Positions 7,896-15,653 of a stretch of 58,151 bases of DNA are shown here, in pieces. Each line of letters begins with the position of its first letter. The stretch's first letter is position 1. A program made the translations under genes and the position numbers. Location of the stretch: contig NZ_JAKNBL010000016.1 of NCBI RefSeq assembly GCF_022410535.1, positions 1 through 58,151 of the forward strand, written 5' to 3'. The notes under the pieces are model-generated. The model did not search any database and was not told where the DNA came from. It saw only the letters and a list, made by a program, of their open reading frames with translations. Origin of the DNA: Pelotomaculum terephthalicicum JT. GTDB lineage: Bacteria > Bacillota > Desulfotomaculia > Desulfotomaculales > Pelotomaculaceae.

Positions 7896-9107
7896 TTGAA
7901 CAAGACAGAAATATTAAATAACATAACTAATTACTATATAAATTCTCACGATTTTAATGGGATTCCTTATATGGAGATCAAAAATAAATATAAAAATTAT
8001 GATGAGAATGATTTTAAAGCAATAATAATTGATTTAATAAAAGAAAAATTAATAACATTAAACTATACAATAAATCCTCATGTTAAACAATATAGTGATT
8101 TTCCTATTACACAACAAATTGAAGTATTAAAGAACAATTCCGTAAAACAAATTTATTTTTATCCAACTGAAGAACATTTAGAAAGTACCTTGGATGAAAA
8201 TAAGTACAGTGATAAACCGTTCATTAATATGTTGTATTTTGGCAAACCTCAATTAGAACCATTATTCTTCGATATGAGAATTCTGGCGGAATATTCCAAT
8301 GATTCTTACCATATCAATGTTATATCTGATTATTCTGGTGCCATAGCTTATAATTATAAAGATATGTGCGAGAAGGACAAGATTCTGCTGCCGGCATTTG
8401 AGCTTGGATTTGTTAATAAAAGTAGAGAAAGGGTGGTTGCAGCTTCCTTAAGACATCTTAAAGATCTTTCTGTAGAACATCAAAATAAATGGATGTCTTA
8501 TTTGATCGTTGATGATGAGTGTCAAACTTTTTGCGGTGATTATCATAATTCCATCTTCGGCGAATGGGTTGAAAACGCATCAATATATGAAGCTTTTATA
8601 GAGCAATTATTTCATATAAACCAAATGTCTTTGAGTATATTTGATAAAAAATTATTCAAAGAAGATTTCAAAAAAAACAGACCTGATGGTTTCAGGCCGC
8701 TTTTTGTTCCAAATGAGAATAATTATAATAATTTTATTAATGTATTGGATGATATGATGTCTGGAAACATCAATATAACTTTCTTTGAAGAGTCTCAAGA
8801 TTCTTTTAATAACCCGGCAGCGCATCTCTTTAATGAATGGCTGCGGAAGAAAGTCATATTGCAGGATGATGAGGATTATAATGTTATTATTAACCCATTT
8901 CTTAGAATCAGCAATATTAAACAAAATTTAGCGCATCATATTGGTAATAATAATTACGATAAGAAATATATTAATGAACAGAATTCTTTATTGAAGGAAG
9001 CATATGAATCAATAAAGGCAGTTAGAACGTTGTTTGCCGGTCACCCGGCAGTTAGAGGTTATAGCGTACCGGATTGGTTAAATAAAGATGACTTGATCTT
9101 AATTTAA
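7896..9107 (+). CDS. hypothetical protein, AT-rich, unrecognised
   Basis: The 403-residue product was not recognised. Translation from TTG 7896 is well supported: GGAGG at 7881-7885, 10 nt upstream. The protein is soluble-looking, rich in Asn, Ile, Lys and Tyr, without signal peptide or membrane segments. Residues 1-60 could be a winged-helix-like DNA-binding segment (EIKNKYKNYDENDFKAIIID). A conserved-looking block sits near the C-terminus (KAVRTLFAGHPAVRGY). Base composition is far more AT-rich than the flanking genes, which suggests horizontal acquisition. It stands alone, with its stop next to the stop of a converging reductase gene. A defence or stress role is possible but nothing in the sequence proves it. 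Confidence 0.65.
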   Translation: MNKTEILNNITNYYINSHDFNGIPYMEIKNKYKNYDENDFKAIIIDLIKEKLITLNYTINPHVKQYSDFPITQQIEVLKNNSVKQIYFYPTEEHLESTLDENKYSDKPFINMLYFGKPQLEPLFFDMRILAEYSNDSYHINVISDYSGAIAYNYKDMCEKDKILLPAFELGFVNKSRERVVAASLRHLKDLSVEHQNKWMSYLIVDDECQTFCGDYHNSIFGEWVENASIYEAFIEQLFHINQMSLSIFDKKLFKEDFKKNRPDGFRPLFVPNENNYNNFINVLDDMMSGNINITFFEESQDSFNNPAAHLFNEWLRKKVILQDDEDYNVIINPFLRISNIKQNLAHHIGNNNYDKKYINEQNSLLKEAYESIKAVRTLFAGHPAVRGYSVPDWLNKDDLILI

Positions 9108-9109
9108 TC

Positions 9110-10018
9110 TCAATTTTCAAGTATGTATTTAAATGTGCCGAGCGCTGCTTTTGCTCCTTCCCCCGCCGCGACGATTACTTGTTTCTCAGGCGCGGATGTG
9201 GCATCTCCCGCCGCGAAAATCCCCGGCACGGAAGTATTGCAGCTGCAGTCAATGACAATTTCGCCATTGTCATTTAAATTGATAAATCCCCTTAAAAAGT
9301 CGGTCATAGGCACGGTGCCGATTTCAATAAAGACACCTTGCACCTCCAGGGTCGATTCCCTGAAAGGCTCTTTGACAGACTTGAGGACAATATTTTTTAC
9401 GGTTTGCTCACCGTCAATTCTAATTGTTTGATATCCGGTCATTTTAGTAAGATTCGGGGCGTCTTTAATCTTATCGTTTAGCACGGGATCACTGCTCCAG
9501 TCGTCCGGGGAAATCACGTATATGTGCTCAGCTATTTTCATTAAGTCATATGCCGCTGTAATTGCAGAATTGCCTCCGCCGATTACCGCTACTTTCATGT
9601 TCGCAAACAAGGGGGCGTCACAGATGGAGCAGTAACTTATTCCTTTGCCGGCAAACTCTTTTTCCCCCGGCACATTCAACCACCGGGGTTGCTTGCCGGT
9701 GGCCATGATCAATGTTCTGGCGGAGTATTGCCGTCCGCTTTTTGTGGCAAGAATAAAATTGCTGTTTTGTTTCCCGGCCGAAATAACTTCATCCAGTATT
9801 TTTTCAACCGGATACTTCTCAACCTGCTCCTCAAATTTTTTCATCAATTCTTGACCGGTGACAAGCTGAAACCCCATATAGTTCTCCACCATACCGGTCC
9901 TTGCCGCCTGACCTCCCCATTCCTTGCCGATGAGCAGGGTTTTTAGTTTTTTGCGTGCCGCGTATACAGCGGCTGTCATCCCGGCGGGACCCATGCCAAC
10001 TATTGCGACATCGTACAA
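9110..10018 (-). CDS. thioredoxin-reductase-like FAD/NAD(P) oxidoreductase
   Basis: 302 residues, the usual length for low-molecular-weight TrxB-type flavoproteins. Visible motifs are an N-terminal FAD-binding GMGPAGMTAAVYAARK, a redox-active CSIC (about 130-133), a second Rossmann GGGNSAITAAYDL and the FAD-closing GIFAAGDATS near the C-terminus. The active-site CxxC is intact, although CSICDAP differs from the common CATCDG, so the partner may be a thioredoxin-like or other small redox protein. The start is TTG 10018 with a GGGGG Shine-Dalgarno just upstream. The stop faces the stop of the AT-rich unknown gene. Confidence 0.88.
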   Translation of the reverse strand: MYDVAIVGMGPAGMTAAVYAARKKLKTLLIGKEWGGQAARTGMVENYMGFQLVTGQELMKKFEEQVEKYPVEKILDEVISAGKQNSNFILATKSGRQYSARTLIMATGKQPRWLNVPGEKEFAGKGISYCSICDAPLFANMKVAVIGGGNSAITAAYDLMKIAEHIYVISPDDWSSDPVLNDKIKDAPNLTKMTGYQTIRIDGEQTVKNIVLKSVKEPFRESTLEVQGVFIEIGTVPMTDFLRGFINLNDNGEIVIDCSCNTSVPGIFAAGDATSAPEKQVIVAAGEGAKAALGTFKYILEN

Positions 10019-10105
10019 GAATAAAACCCCCTTTTATTATTAACTTTTGCTCAGTTGCCGGGGATTATTCATCAAACAACGATGGTGGATGGAATTGTCC
10101 TTCGT

Positions 10106-10134
10106 TTGACAGGGACTTGTTTTTTCTATAATAT
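10106..10134 (+). promoter_or_regulatory. candidate sigma-A promoter for the M-box operon
   Basis: TTGACA at 10106-10111 is followed by an overlapping -10 region, TATAAT at 10127-10132 (15-nt spacing) or TAATAT at 10129-10134 (17-nt spacing). It is placed about 25 bp before the riboswitch. The perfect -35 makes it convincing. Confidence 0.65.
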
Positions 10135-10156
10135 ATAAACTGAAATAAAAATTTCC

Positions 10157-10328
10157 TCGTTAGGTGAGGCTTCTACATAGACCATATGCCGCTGCCCGGA
10201 AAAGTCGAAAGACTGTAACGGGTCAACAGGTATTACCGGCTTAAGGTTTTATCTAATGTGGCTGAGATCATTTCTCTAGCTATGTACGTGCCAAAGCTCG
10301 AACGAGAGGGGAAAGGGATTTACTGGGA
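10157..10328 (+). promoter_or_regulatory. M-box (ykoK) Mg2+ riboswitch
   Basis: The conserved M-box blocks occur in order: GTTAGGTGAGGC, then GCCGCTGCCCGGAAA, GTCGAAAGAC, CGGGTCAACAGGT, CGGCTTAAGG, CTAATGTGGCTGAG, and TACGTGCCAAAGCTC. M-box aptamers bind Mg2+ and usually switch off Mg2+ uptake genes when Mg2+ is abundant. Here it precedes a terminator and a Mg2+ transport operon, which agrees with that role. Confidence 0.95.
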
Positions 10329-10370
10329 ACGACCCTTTTGATACCTTTCTCCAGGGTTGTTTTTATTTTT
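10329..10370 (+). terminator. riboswitch-controlled intrinsic terminator
   Basis: ACGACCCT pairs with AGGGTTGT, followed by a ten-base T-rich tract. An AAAGGG just upstream (10312-10317) can pair with CCCTTT (10333-10338) and disrupt this stem, giving a plausible anti-terminator. The terminator would form when the M-box is Mg2+-bound. Confidence 0.8.
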
Positions 10371-10418
10371 GTAACCATGAAGGGAAAATACTGTCCGGAA
10401 GCTGGGAGGTGCCTTTAA

Positions 10419-11708
10419 ATGAATGAAGTCAAAACACAAGGAGAGTTTTTTATCAGCACCTTCCTTGGTAAAAAGATTTATGACGCCGGCGGTAAAAAGA
10501 TAGGGACGGTCAGGGACCTGGCGGTGCTTTGGGACGGAATATATCCAAGAGTGACCGGGATAAAATATGCCAAAGGAAGCTTAAAAATCATTAATATTTC
10601 TGAGATAAATACATTTCATAATAAAGGGCTTTTTTTAAAAAACAATTCCGATGTGATGAATAATGCGGAAATTCAGGAAAATGAACTCTTTGTAAAAAAG
10701 TGGCTTCTTGATAAACAGATCGTGGATATCAAAGGGTCAAAGCTTGTTAGGGTTAATGACATCCAGCTTTCCTGGTTAAAGCGGAACGATGTCTATGAAG
10801 TGATGCTGAGCGCGGTAGATGTTGGCGTGCGCGGTTTACTCAGGAGGGTTATCGGTTACGACCCCAAGACAGAGCGGCTGCCTGTAAGTCTGGTTGGCTG
10901 GCAGTACTTGGAGCCGCTCCAGACACGCACGGAAAATATAAAGCTTTCCGAGACCACCGATAAGTTCAGTAAACTGCACCCCGCCGATATCGCCGAGATT
11001 ATTGAAGAACTTGATCACTATGAAAGACCTCATTTTATCAATAACCTGGATGATCAGACCGCTGCCGAGGCGTTGGGCGAGGTGGACCTTGATACCCAGG
11101 TCAATATCATTGAACGTATGGATAGTGAGCGTGCTTCCCGCATCATCGAGGAAATGGCCCCTGACGAGGCCGCCGATTTGCTCGGCGAGCTAACGCAGGA
11201 GAAGTCGGATGAACTGCTGAACTTGATGGAGCCTGAAGAAGCGGAAGACGTGCGGGAATTGATGGAGTACCCTGAGGATACGGCCGGTGCGCTAATGACC
11301 ACCGAGTTTATCGCCATAAGCCTAAACATGACCGCGCAGGAATCTATTGATAAAATTCGCGAGACGGCTCACGCGGCGGAAATGATTTATTACCTTTATG
11401 TTCTGGATGAAGATGAAACACTATTGGGAGTGTTGTCCTTACGTGAATTAATTATGGCTCAACCGAATACTCCAATGCGGGAAATAATGCAGGATCGAAT
11501 CATCACTGTTTTATCCGGCGACGAACACAGGGATGTGCTTGACACCATCGTAAAGTATGACTTGATCGCTGTGCCGGTGGTGGATGACAAAAATCACATG
11601 CTCGGAATAATCACGGTGGATGACGTATTAAACACTATTGTGCCTGATCGCAAAAACCTGGAGAGCTTTTCCTATTACATGATGCGCAAAGCCTTCAGCA
11701 GGAGGTGA
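10419..11708 (+). CDS. PRC-barrel / MgtE_N / CBS cytosolic Mg2+-sensor-like protein
   Basis: 429 residues. Residues 1-75 and 85-150 look like two PRC-barrel domains (FLGKKIYDAGGKKIGTVRDL). Residues about 170-270 match the MgtE N-terminal helical repeat domain (HPADIAEIIEEL, APDEAADLLGEL). Residues about 280-410 are a CBS pair (YPEDTAGALMTTEF, VPVVDDKNHMLGIITVDDV). In MgtE these parts sense Mg2+ and gate the pore, but the transmembrane domain is absent here. It is followed after 6 bp by the membrane transporter, so it probably acts as a separate regulatory subunit or sensor. The operon sits behind an M-box. The start has GGGAGG upstream. Some relatives are annotated simply as CBS-domain proteins. 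Confidence 0.88.
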   Translation: MNEVKTQGEFFISTFLGKKIYDAGGKKIGTVRDLAVLWDGIYPRVTGIKYAKGSLKIINISEINTFHNKGLFLKNNSDVMNNAEIQENELFVKKWLLDKQIVDIKGSKLVRVNDIQLSWLKRNDVYEVMLSAVDVGVRGLLRRVIGYDPKTERLPVSLVGWQYLEPLQTRTENIKLSETTDKFSKLHPADIAEIIEELDHYERPHFINNLDDQTAAEALGEVDLDTQVNIIERMDSERASRIIEEMAPDEAADLLGELTQEKSDELLNLMEPEEAEDVRELMEYPEDTAGALMTTEFIAISLNMTAQESIDKIRETAHAAEMIYYLYVLDEDETLLGVLSLRELIMAQPNTPMREIMQDRIITVLSGDEHRDVLDTIVKYDLIAVPVVDDKNHMLGIITVDDVLNTIVPDRKNLESFSYYMMRKAFSRR

Positions 11709-11714
11709 GCGTGA

Positions 11715-12962
11715 ATGAAAAAGCCGTCCTTTTTAAAGAAAATAATATTTTTCCTTTCTATTTTAGGGCCGGGAGTGATCACGGCCAATGTTGACAATGA
11801 CGCCGGGGGTATTACTACTTACTCCGTGGCGGGAGCTACATTCGGCTATCAAATGCTGTGGGTTTTTCTGCCCATGATTCTGGCGCTGTTTGTCGTGCAG
11901 GAAATGGGCGTGCGGATGGGGGCTGTAACAGGCAAAGGCCTGGCAGACCTGATTCGCGAAAAATACGGAGTGCGTCTGATATTATTCGCCATGCTCGGTT
12001 TGGTTCTTTCCAGCCTGGGCAATACCATTGCTGAATTTGCCGGTGTGGCTGCGAGCCTGGAAATATTCCAGATAAATAGATATATATCAGTGCCGGTTTC
12101 CGCATTGGTTGTCTGGTGGCTGGTGGTTAAAGGAACATACCAAAGAGTAGAAAAAATATTCCTAATTGCCTCAGCTATATATTTTTCCTATATAATTTCA
12201 GGTATTTTGGCTGAACCGCCGTGGGGCACTGTCGCAAGAGAAACGGTAACCCCTCATTTTACATTTGACAGCGCGTATCTGGCCATGTTAATCGGTCTGG
12301 TCGGCACTACCATCGCGCCGTGGATGCAGTTTTACATTCAGTCTGCCGTTGTGGAAAAGGGGATAACAGTTAAAGAGTATAAACTTTCACGTCTTGATGT
12401 CATCGTCGGGGTAATTATGGTCAACGTAGTGGCCATTTTTATTGTGGTTGCCTGCGCGGCGACACTGCATAAAAACGGTGTCGCTATTGAAACAGCCAAG
12501 GACGCGGCCAGCGCCCTGATGCCCTTCGCCGGCCGCTGGGCTTCCGAGTTGTTTGCTTTCGGCTTGTTTAACGCTTCCTTGTTCGCGGCGTCAATTTTAC
12601 CTCTTTCCACCGCTTTTCTTATTTGTGAAGCCCTTGGTTTTGAAGCGGGTGTGGATAAGACGTGGGAAGACGCGCCGGTGTTTTACTGGCTGTATACTTT
12701 TCTGGTGGTCGCGGGTGCCGGGATTATTCTTATTCCGAATATTCCCCTGATCCCAATAATGATTTGGTCCCAAGTTATCAACGGCGTGCTATTGCCGCTG
12801 GTATTGGTGTTTATGTTAAATTTGGTAAATGACCGTGACTTGATGGGTGAGTATGTAAATTCCCGTGTGTTTAATCTGATCGCTTGGGTGACTACAGTAA
12901 TAATGATTATTTTAACAACGCTCCTGGTTATTTCATCGATATTGCCGGGTTTGTTCCGGTAA
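11715..12962 (+). CDS. NRAMP-related Mg2+ transporter (NRMT-type)
   Basis: 415 residues with about eleven hydrophobic segments, the NRAMP (SLC11) size. In true NRAMPs the TM1 motif is DPGN and TM6 has MPHN. Here the TM1 region reads TANVDNDAGG and the TM6 region TTIAPWMQFY, so the TM6 methionine that selects transition metals is replaced by alanine. Loss of that methionine is the known mark of the NRMT clade, shown in Clostridium and Eggerthella proteins to carry Mg2+. The M-box upstream supports Mg2+ as substrate. AGGAGG at 11701-11706 overlaps the end of the sensor gene, so the two are translated together. Confidence 0.88.
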   Translation: MKKPSFLKKIIFFLSILGPGVITANVDNDAGGITTYSVAGATFGYQMLWVFLPMILALFVVQEMGVRMGAVTGKGLADLIREKYGVRLILFAMLGLVLSSLGNTIAEFAGVAASLEIFQINRYISVPVSALVVWWLVVKGTYQRVEKIFLIASAIYFSYIISGILAEPPWGTVARETVTPHFTFDSAYLAMLIGLVGTTIAPWMQFYIQSAVVEKGITVKEYKLSRLDVIVGVIMVNVVAIFIVVACAATLHKNGVAIETAKDAASALMPFAGRWASELFAFGLFNASLFAASILPLSTAFLICEALGFEAGVDKTWEDAPVFYWLYTFLVVAGAGIILIPNIPLIPIMIWSQVINGVLLPLVLVFMLNLVNDRDLMGEYVNSRVFNLIAWVTTVIMIILTTLLVISSILPGLFR

Positions 12963-13052
12963 GAGCCTGTTGATTGACAGAAAGGTACCAGGGCTGAAGA
13001 TAACGGCGGGTGATAGATTTGGGAATAATAAATTATGAAAGGAGTAATAGAA

Positions 13053-13086
13053 CCAATATTTTATATAAAGATTATATAAATATTGG
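13053..13086. repeat. 34-bp near-perfect AT palindrome upstream of ktrB
   Basis: CCAATATTT at 13053 and AAATATTGG ending at 13086 are the outer arms, and ATATAA/TTATAT continue them inward with one bulged base. It lies about 115 bp before the ktrB start. It could be an operator or an RNA hairpin; no known regulator site is matched. Confidence 0.6.
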
Positions 13087-13151
13087 CTATGAATACTTGT
13101 TTTCTAATATTGTATCACTATAATATAAGCAGTGCAGAATACTATAAAAAA

Positions 13152-13187
13152 CCCAGGTGCCATTTTTAGCATGCTGGGATTTTATTT
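13152..13187 (+). terminator. attenuator-like hairpin just before the ktrB RBS
   Basis: CCCAG (13152-13156) pairs with CTGGG (13174-13178), with GTGC/GCAT inside and one bulge, then ATTTTATTTT. It ends only a few bases before GGAGG at 13189-13193. The position suggests transcription attenuation of ktrB. Confidence 0.6.
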
Positions 13188-13201
13188 TGGAGGAAAAAAT
13201 A

Positions 13202-14581
13202 GTGTTTAAAAGTTCGGTGAATGGTTCCTCCATATCTTACGGAGAACAACAAAAGAGGTTGACCTTGCGGGCAACCCCGTCTCAGGTTCTGGTAGTGGGT
13301 TTTGCATCGCTTATTCTGACCGGAGCTGTTTTGCTTACAATGCCGGCGGCGGTGCGGCCTGGTCAAGAAATTAGCTTTTTAACCTCCCTCTTTACGGCTA
13401 CGTCCGCTGTCTGTGTCACCGGGCTGGTGGTCGTTGATACCGGCACTCACTGGACCACTTTTGGTCAGGTGGTCATTCTGGCTTTAATCCAGGTAGGCGG
13501 TTTGGGATTTATGACAATGGCCACATTCTTCGCCATGTTGATGGGCCGCCGGATTGGCCTCAGGCAAAGGCTGATTATCCAGGAATCGTTGAATCAGACC
13601 AATATAGCCGGTATAGTGAGATTAGCCAAATACGTGCTCCTTTTTACTTTTACCACCGAGTTTGTCTTCGCTATTCTGCTGGCCATCCGCTGGTCGACTG
13701 ACCTGGGGTGGCGAAAGGGGCTCTGGTTCGGTTTATTTCACTCTATTTCGTCTTTTAACAATGCTGGTTTCGATCTGTTCGGCGGTTTTAAGAGCCTGAC
13801 CGGTTATACTGGAGATATCACGGTAAATCTATGCATTACAACTTTGATCATCTTAGGCGGTATCGGTTTTAGTGTCATAGTCGACGTTTTGCGGCACAAC
13901 AAAGATTTTAGACATTTGTCCCTGCATACGAAGATGACTTTATCGGTTACCGGGCTTTTATTAGTAACAGGGACACTGATAATATACTTTCTGGAAATGG
14001 ATAATACTTTAAAAACGCTAAGTCCGGCTGGCAAGGCTTTAGCCGCTTATTTCCAGGCGGTTACGCCCCGGACGGCGGGATACAACACCCTTGATATGGG
14101 TGCGTTGCGTTCAGCCACGCAGTTTTTTATCGTAATTCTGATGTTTATCGGTGCCTCGCCGGGTTCCACCGGAGGGGGCGTGAAAACCACCACCATAGGA
14201 GCCCTGGCCATTGCTGTCTGGTCAATGGCTAAAGGAAAGGAAAACGCTGAAGTATTTCAACGGCGGATTGGACCGGAGCAGATTTACAAGTCGGTTGCCA
14301 TTATTCTGCTGGCCACTATCCTGGTTGCGTCAGTTTCTTTACTGTTGTCTATAACTGAGAATGCGGATTTTCTGGCAGTATTGTTCGAGGCCACTTCAGC
14401 TTTCGGCACGGTTGGACTGTCTATGGGGCTTACTCCTGAGCTTACCTCAGCCGGACGTATTATTATCATGCTGACTATGTTTTTAGGCAGGGTGGGCCTC
14501 CTGACTGTAATTTTTGCCTTGGCCAATAAACAGCGTAGCACTCCCCTGCGTTACCCTGAGGAAAAGATTATGGTCGGTTAG
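13202..14581 (+). CDS. ktrB: KtrB/TrkH-family K+ uptake channel subunit
   Basis: 459 residues, normal for KtrB. It has four membrane-pore-membrane repeats with selectivity-filter regions such as ATSAVCVTGL, SSFNNAGFDLFG, SPGSTGGGVKTTT and TSAFGTVGLSMG. It carries K+ (often with Na+) into the cell and normally needs a cytosolic KtrA-type RCK ring, which is not encoded in this window. GTG 13202 was chosen: GGAGG at 13189-13193 gives 8-nt spacing, whereas the longer frame from 13157 would run through the attenuator hairpin. The leader contains a large palindrome and a terminator-like hairpin, so expression is probably controlled there. Confidence 0.92.
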   Translation: MFKSSVNGSSISYGEQQKRLTLRATPSQVLVVGFASLILTGAVLLTMPAAVRPGQEISFLTSLFTATSAVCVTGLVVVDTGTHWTTFGQVVILALIQVGGLGFMTMATFFAMLMGRRIGLRQRLIIQESLNQTNIAGIVRLAKYVLLFTFTTEFVFAILLAIRWSTDLGWRKGLWFGLFHSISSFNNAGFDLFGGFKSLTGYTGDITVNLCITTLIILGGIGFSVIVDVLRHNKDFRHLSLHTKMTLSVTGLLLVTGTLIIYFLEMDNTLKTLSPAGKALAAYFQAVTPRTAGYNTLDMGALRSATQFFIVILMFIGASPGSTGGGVKTTTIGALAIAVWSMAKGKENAEVFQRRIGPEQIYKSVAIILLATILVASVSLLLSITENADFLAVLFEATSAFGTVGLSMGLTPELTSAGRIIIMLTMFLGRVGLLTVIFALANKQRSTPLRYPEEKIMVG

Positions 14582-14690
14582 GCGTGGCAGTTGAAACACA
14601 ACTCCTTTTCTCACTGCATATGCTATTAGAAAAAACATCATTATTGTTCAGCTTTTTTGTTTTTCGCCGATTTCACAGGGGGTATCGCAG

Positions 14691-14900
14691 ATGAGGATCG
14701 GGGATATAGTAACCAGGAAAATATACGGTGAGGACATGCAGTTTTGTATTATCGGGTTTTATACGAATCAGACTACAGGGGAGAGGGTGGCTATTCTTGC
14801 CATCCTGGACCCCAGTTTAATTGTGGAGGCTTCAGTACAAGATCTGGCTCCAATTTCCGCCCGTCATTTATTTGCTCTGACAGCGCCTTTTGTACACTAA
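14691..14900 (+). CDS. isolated YabG N-terminal-like domain
   Basis: 69 residues. The start MRIGDIVTRKIYGEDMQF and the following VAILAILDPSLIVEAS resemble the first 65 or so residues of the sporulation peptidase YabG, which is normally close to 290 residues. The catalytic part is absent and nothing similar follows in other frames. It may be a gene remnant or a free beta-barrel domain. AGGGGG at 14677-14682 is a good ribosome binding site, so it is probably translated. Confidence 0.6.
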   Translation: MRIGDIVTRKIYGEDMQFCIIGFYTNQTTGERVAILAILDPSLIVEASVQDLAPISARHLFALTAPFVH

Positions 14901-15188
14901 AATGCCGGGGACAGCATTGTTGTAAAGCGGAAATAGATATTTAAATCCATGTGTGCTGTAAATTCTTAGTTTCGTTAAAAGGGATATTATAACTGACATT
15001 GAATTATACTACATGAACAAGTAAAACAAGAGCTTGCTGTGGGAAGCTCTTGTTTTACTTGAACAATGCTCCAATTTTACTCATGTGAAATGACGGCATG
15101 TGGTAAACAGCATGTCAAAGCAAACTTCTCTTTTGAATTAATAGACGTTCTATGGTAGAATGTTTCCAGCCGGTAAGAGGTGTTATTA
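14901..15188. other. intergenic region before aroQ
   Basis: 288 bp with no credible gene. Its one clear element is the long hairpin at 15018-15061. The bases between that hairpin and aroQ presumably hold the aroQ promoter, but no convincing -35/-10 pair could be assigned. Confidence 0.5.
15018..15061. terminator. strong bidirectional terminator hairpin
   Basis: Arms of 18 bp pair perfectly (CAAGTAAAACAAGAGCTT with its complement) around an 8-nt loop, GCTGTGGG. The A-rich 5' arm and T-rich 3' arm make it work in either direction. It separates the ktrB region from the aroQ cluster. Confidence 0.85.
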
Positions 15189-15653
15189 TTGAAAATATTG
15201 GTGCTGAACGGTCCGAATTTAAACATGCTCGGGAAGCGTGAACCGGGAATATACGGTTCCTTGAGTTTGGAAGAGATTAACAATAATTTATCGGTATTGG
15301 CCGCCGAATTAGGCGTTGAAATTAGCTGTCGCCAATCAAATCACGAAGGCGACTTGATCGATTTGCTCCATCGCGCCGCAGCGGAAGTTGACGCGGTTAT
15401 CTTCAACCCGGGTGCGTTTACCCATTATAGCTACGCCCTGCGCGATGCAGTGGCGGCTGTTGGCATTCCTACTATCGAAGTCCATCTATCTAATATATAC
15501 GCGCGCGAGGATTTTCGGCAGCATTCCGTGATAGCGCCGGTTGCCGCGGGACAAATCAGCGGGCTTGGCGCAAGCAGTTACCTGTTGGCTTTGCGGGCAT
15601 TAGTCGGTTTATTGGAGGAGAAGCGTGCAAGTAAAAATGCAGGCAAGGATTAA
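15189..15653 (+). CDS. aroQ: 3-dehydroquinate dehydratase, type II
   Basis: This enzyme converts 3-dehydroquinate to 3-dehydroshikimate in the shikimate pathway. The 154-residue product begins KILVLNGPNLNMLGKREP, the family signature, with the catalytic Tyr in IYGS, the SNHEG block, NPGAFTHYSYALRDA and EVHLSNIYARE with the catalytic His region. TTG 15189 was chosen because AGAGG at 15176-15180 gives 8-nt spacing; GTG 15180 would overlap its own ribosome binding site. The stop lies inside the next gene, so the two are translationally coupled. The order aroQ, peptidase, efp is common in Firmicutes. Confidence 0.95.
   Translation: MKILVLNGPNLNMLGKREPGIYGSLSLEEINNNLSVLAAELGVEISCRQSNHEGDLIDLLHRAAAEVDAVIFNPGAFTHYSYALRDAVAAVGIPTIEVHLSNIYAREDFRQHSVIAPVAAGQISGLGASSYLLALRALVGLLEEKRASKNAGKD

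Noticed and set aside
11715-12962. Mn2+/Fe2+ transporter MntH
   Set aside because: The TM6 methionine is missing and the operon is under an M-box, so Mg2+ transport is more likely.
13021-13201. c-di-AMP (ydaO) riboswitch before ktrB
   Set aside because: None of the conserved ydaO sequence blocks were found; only hairpins are present.
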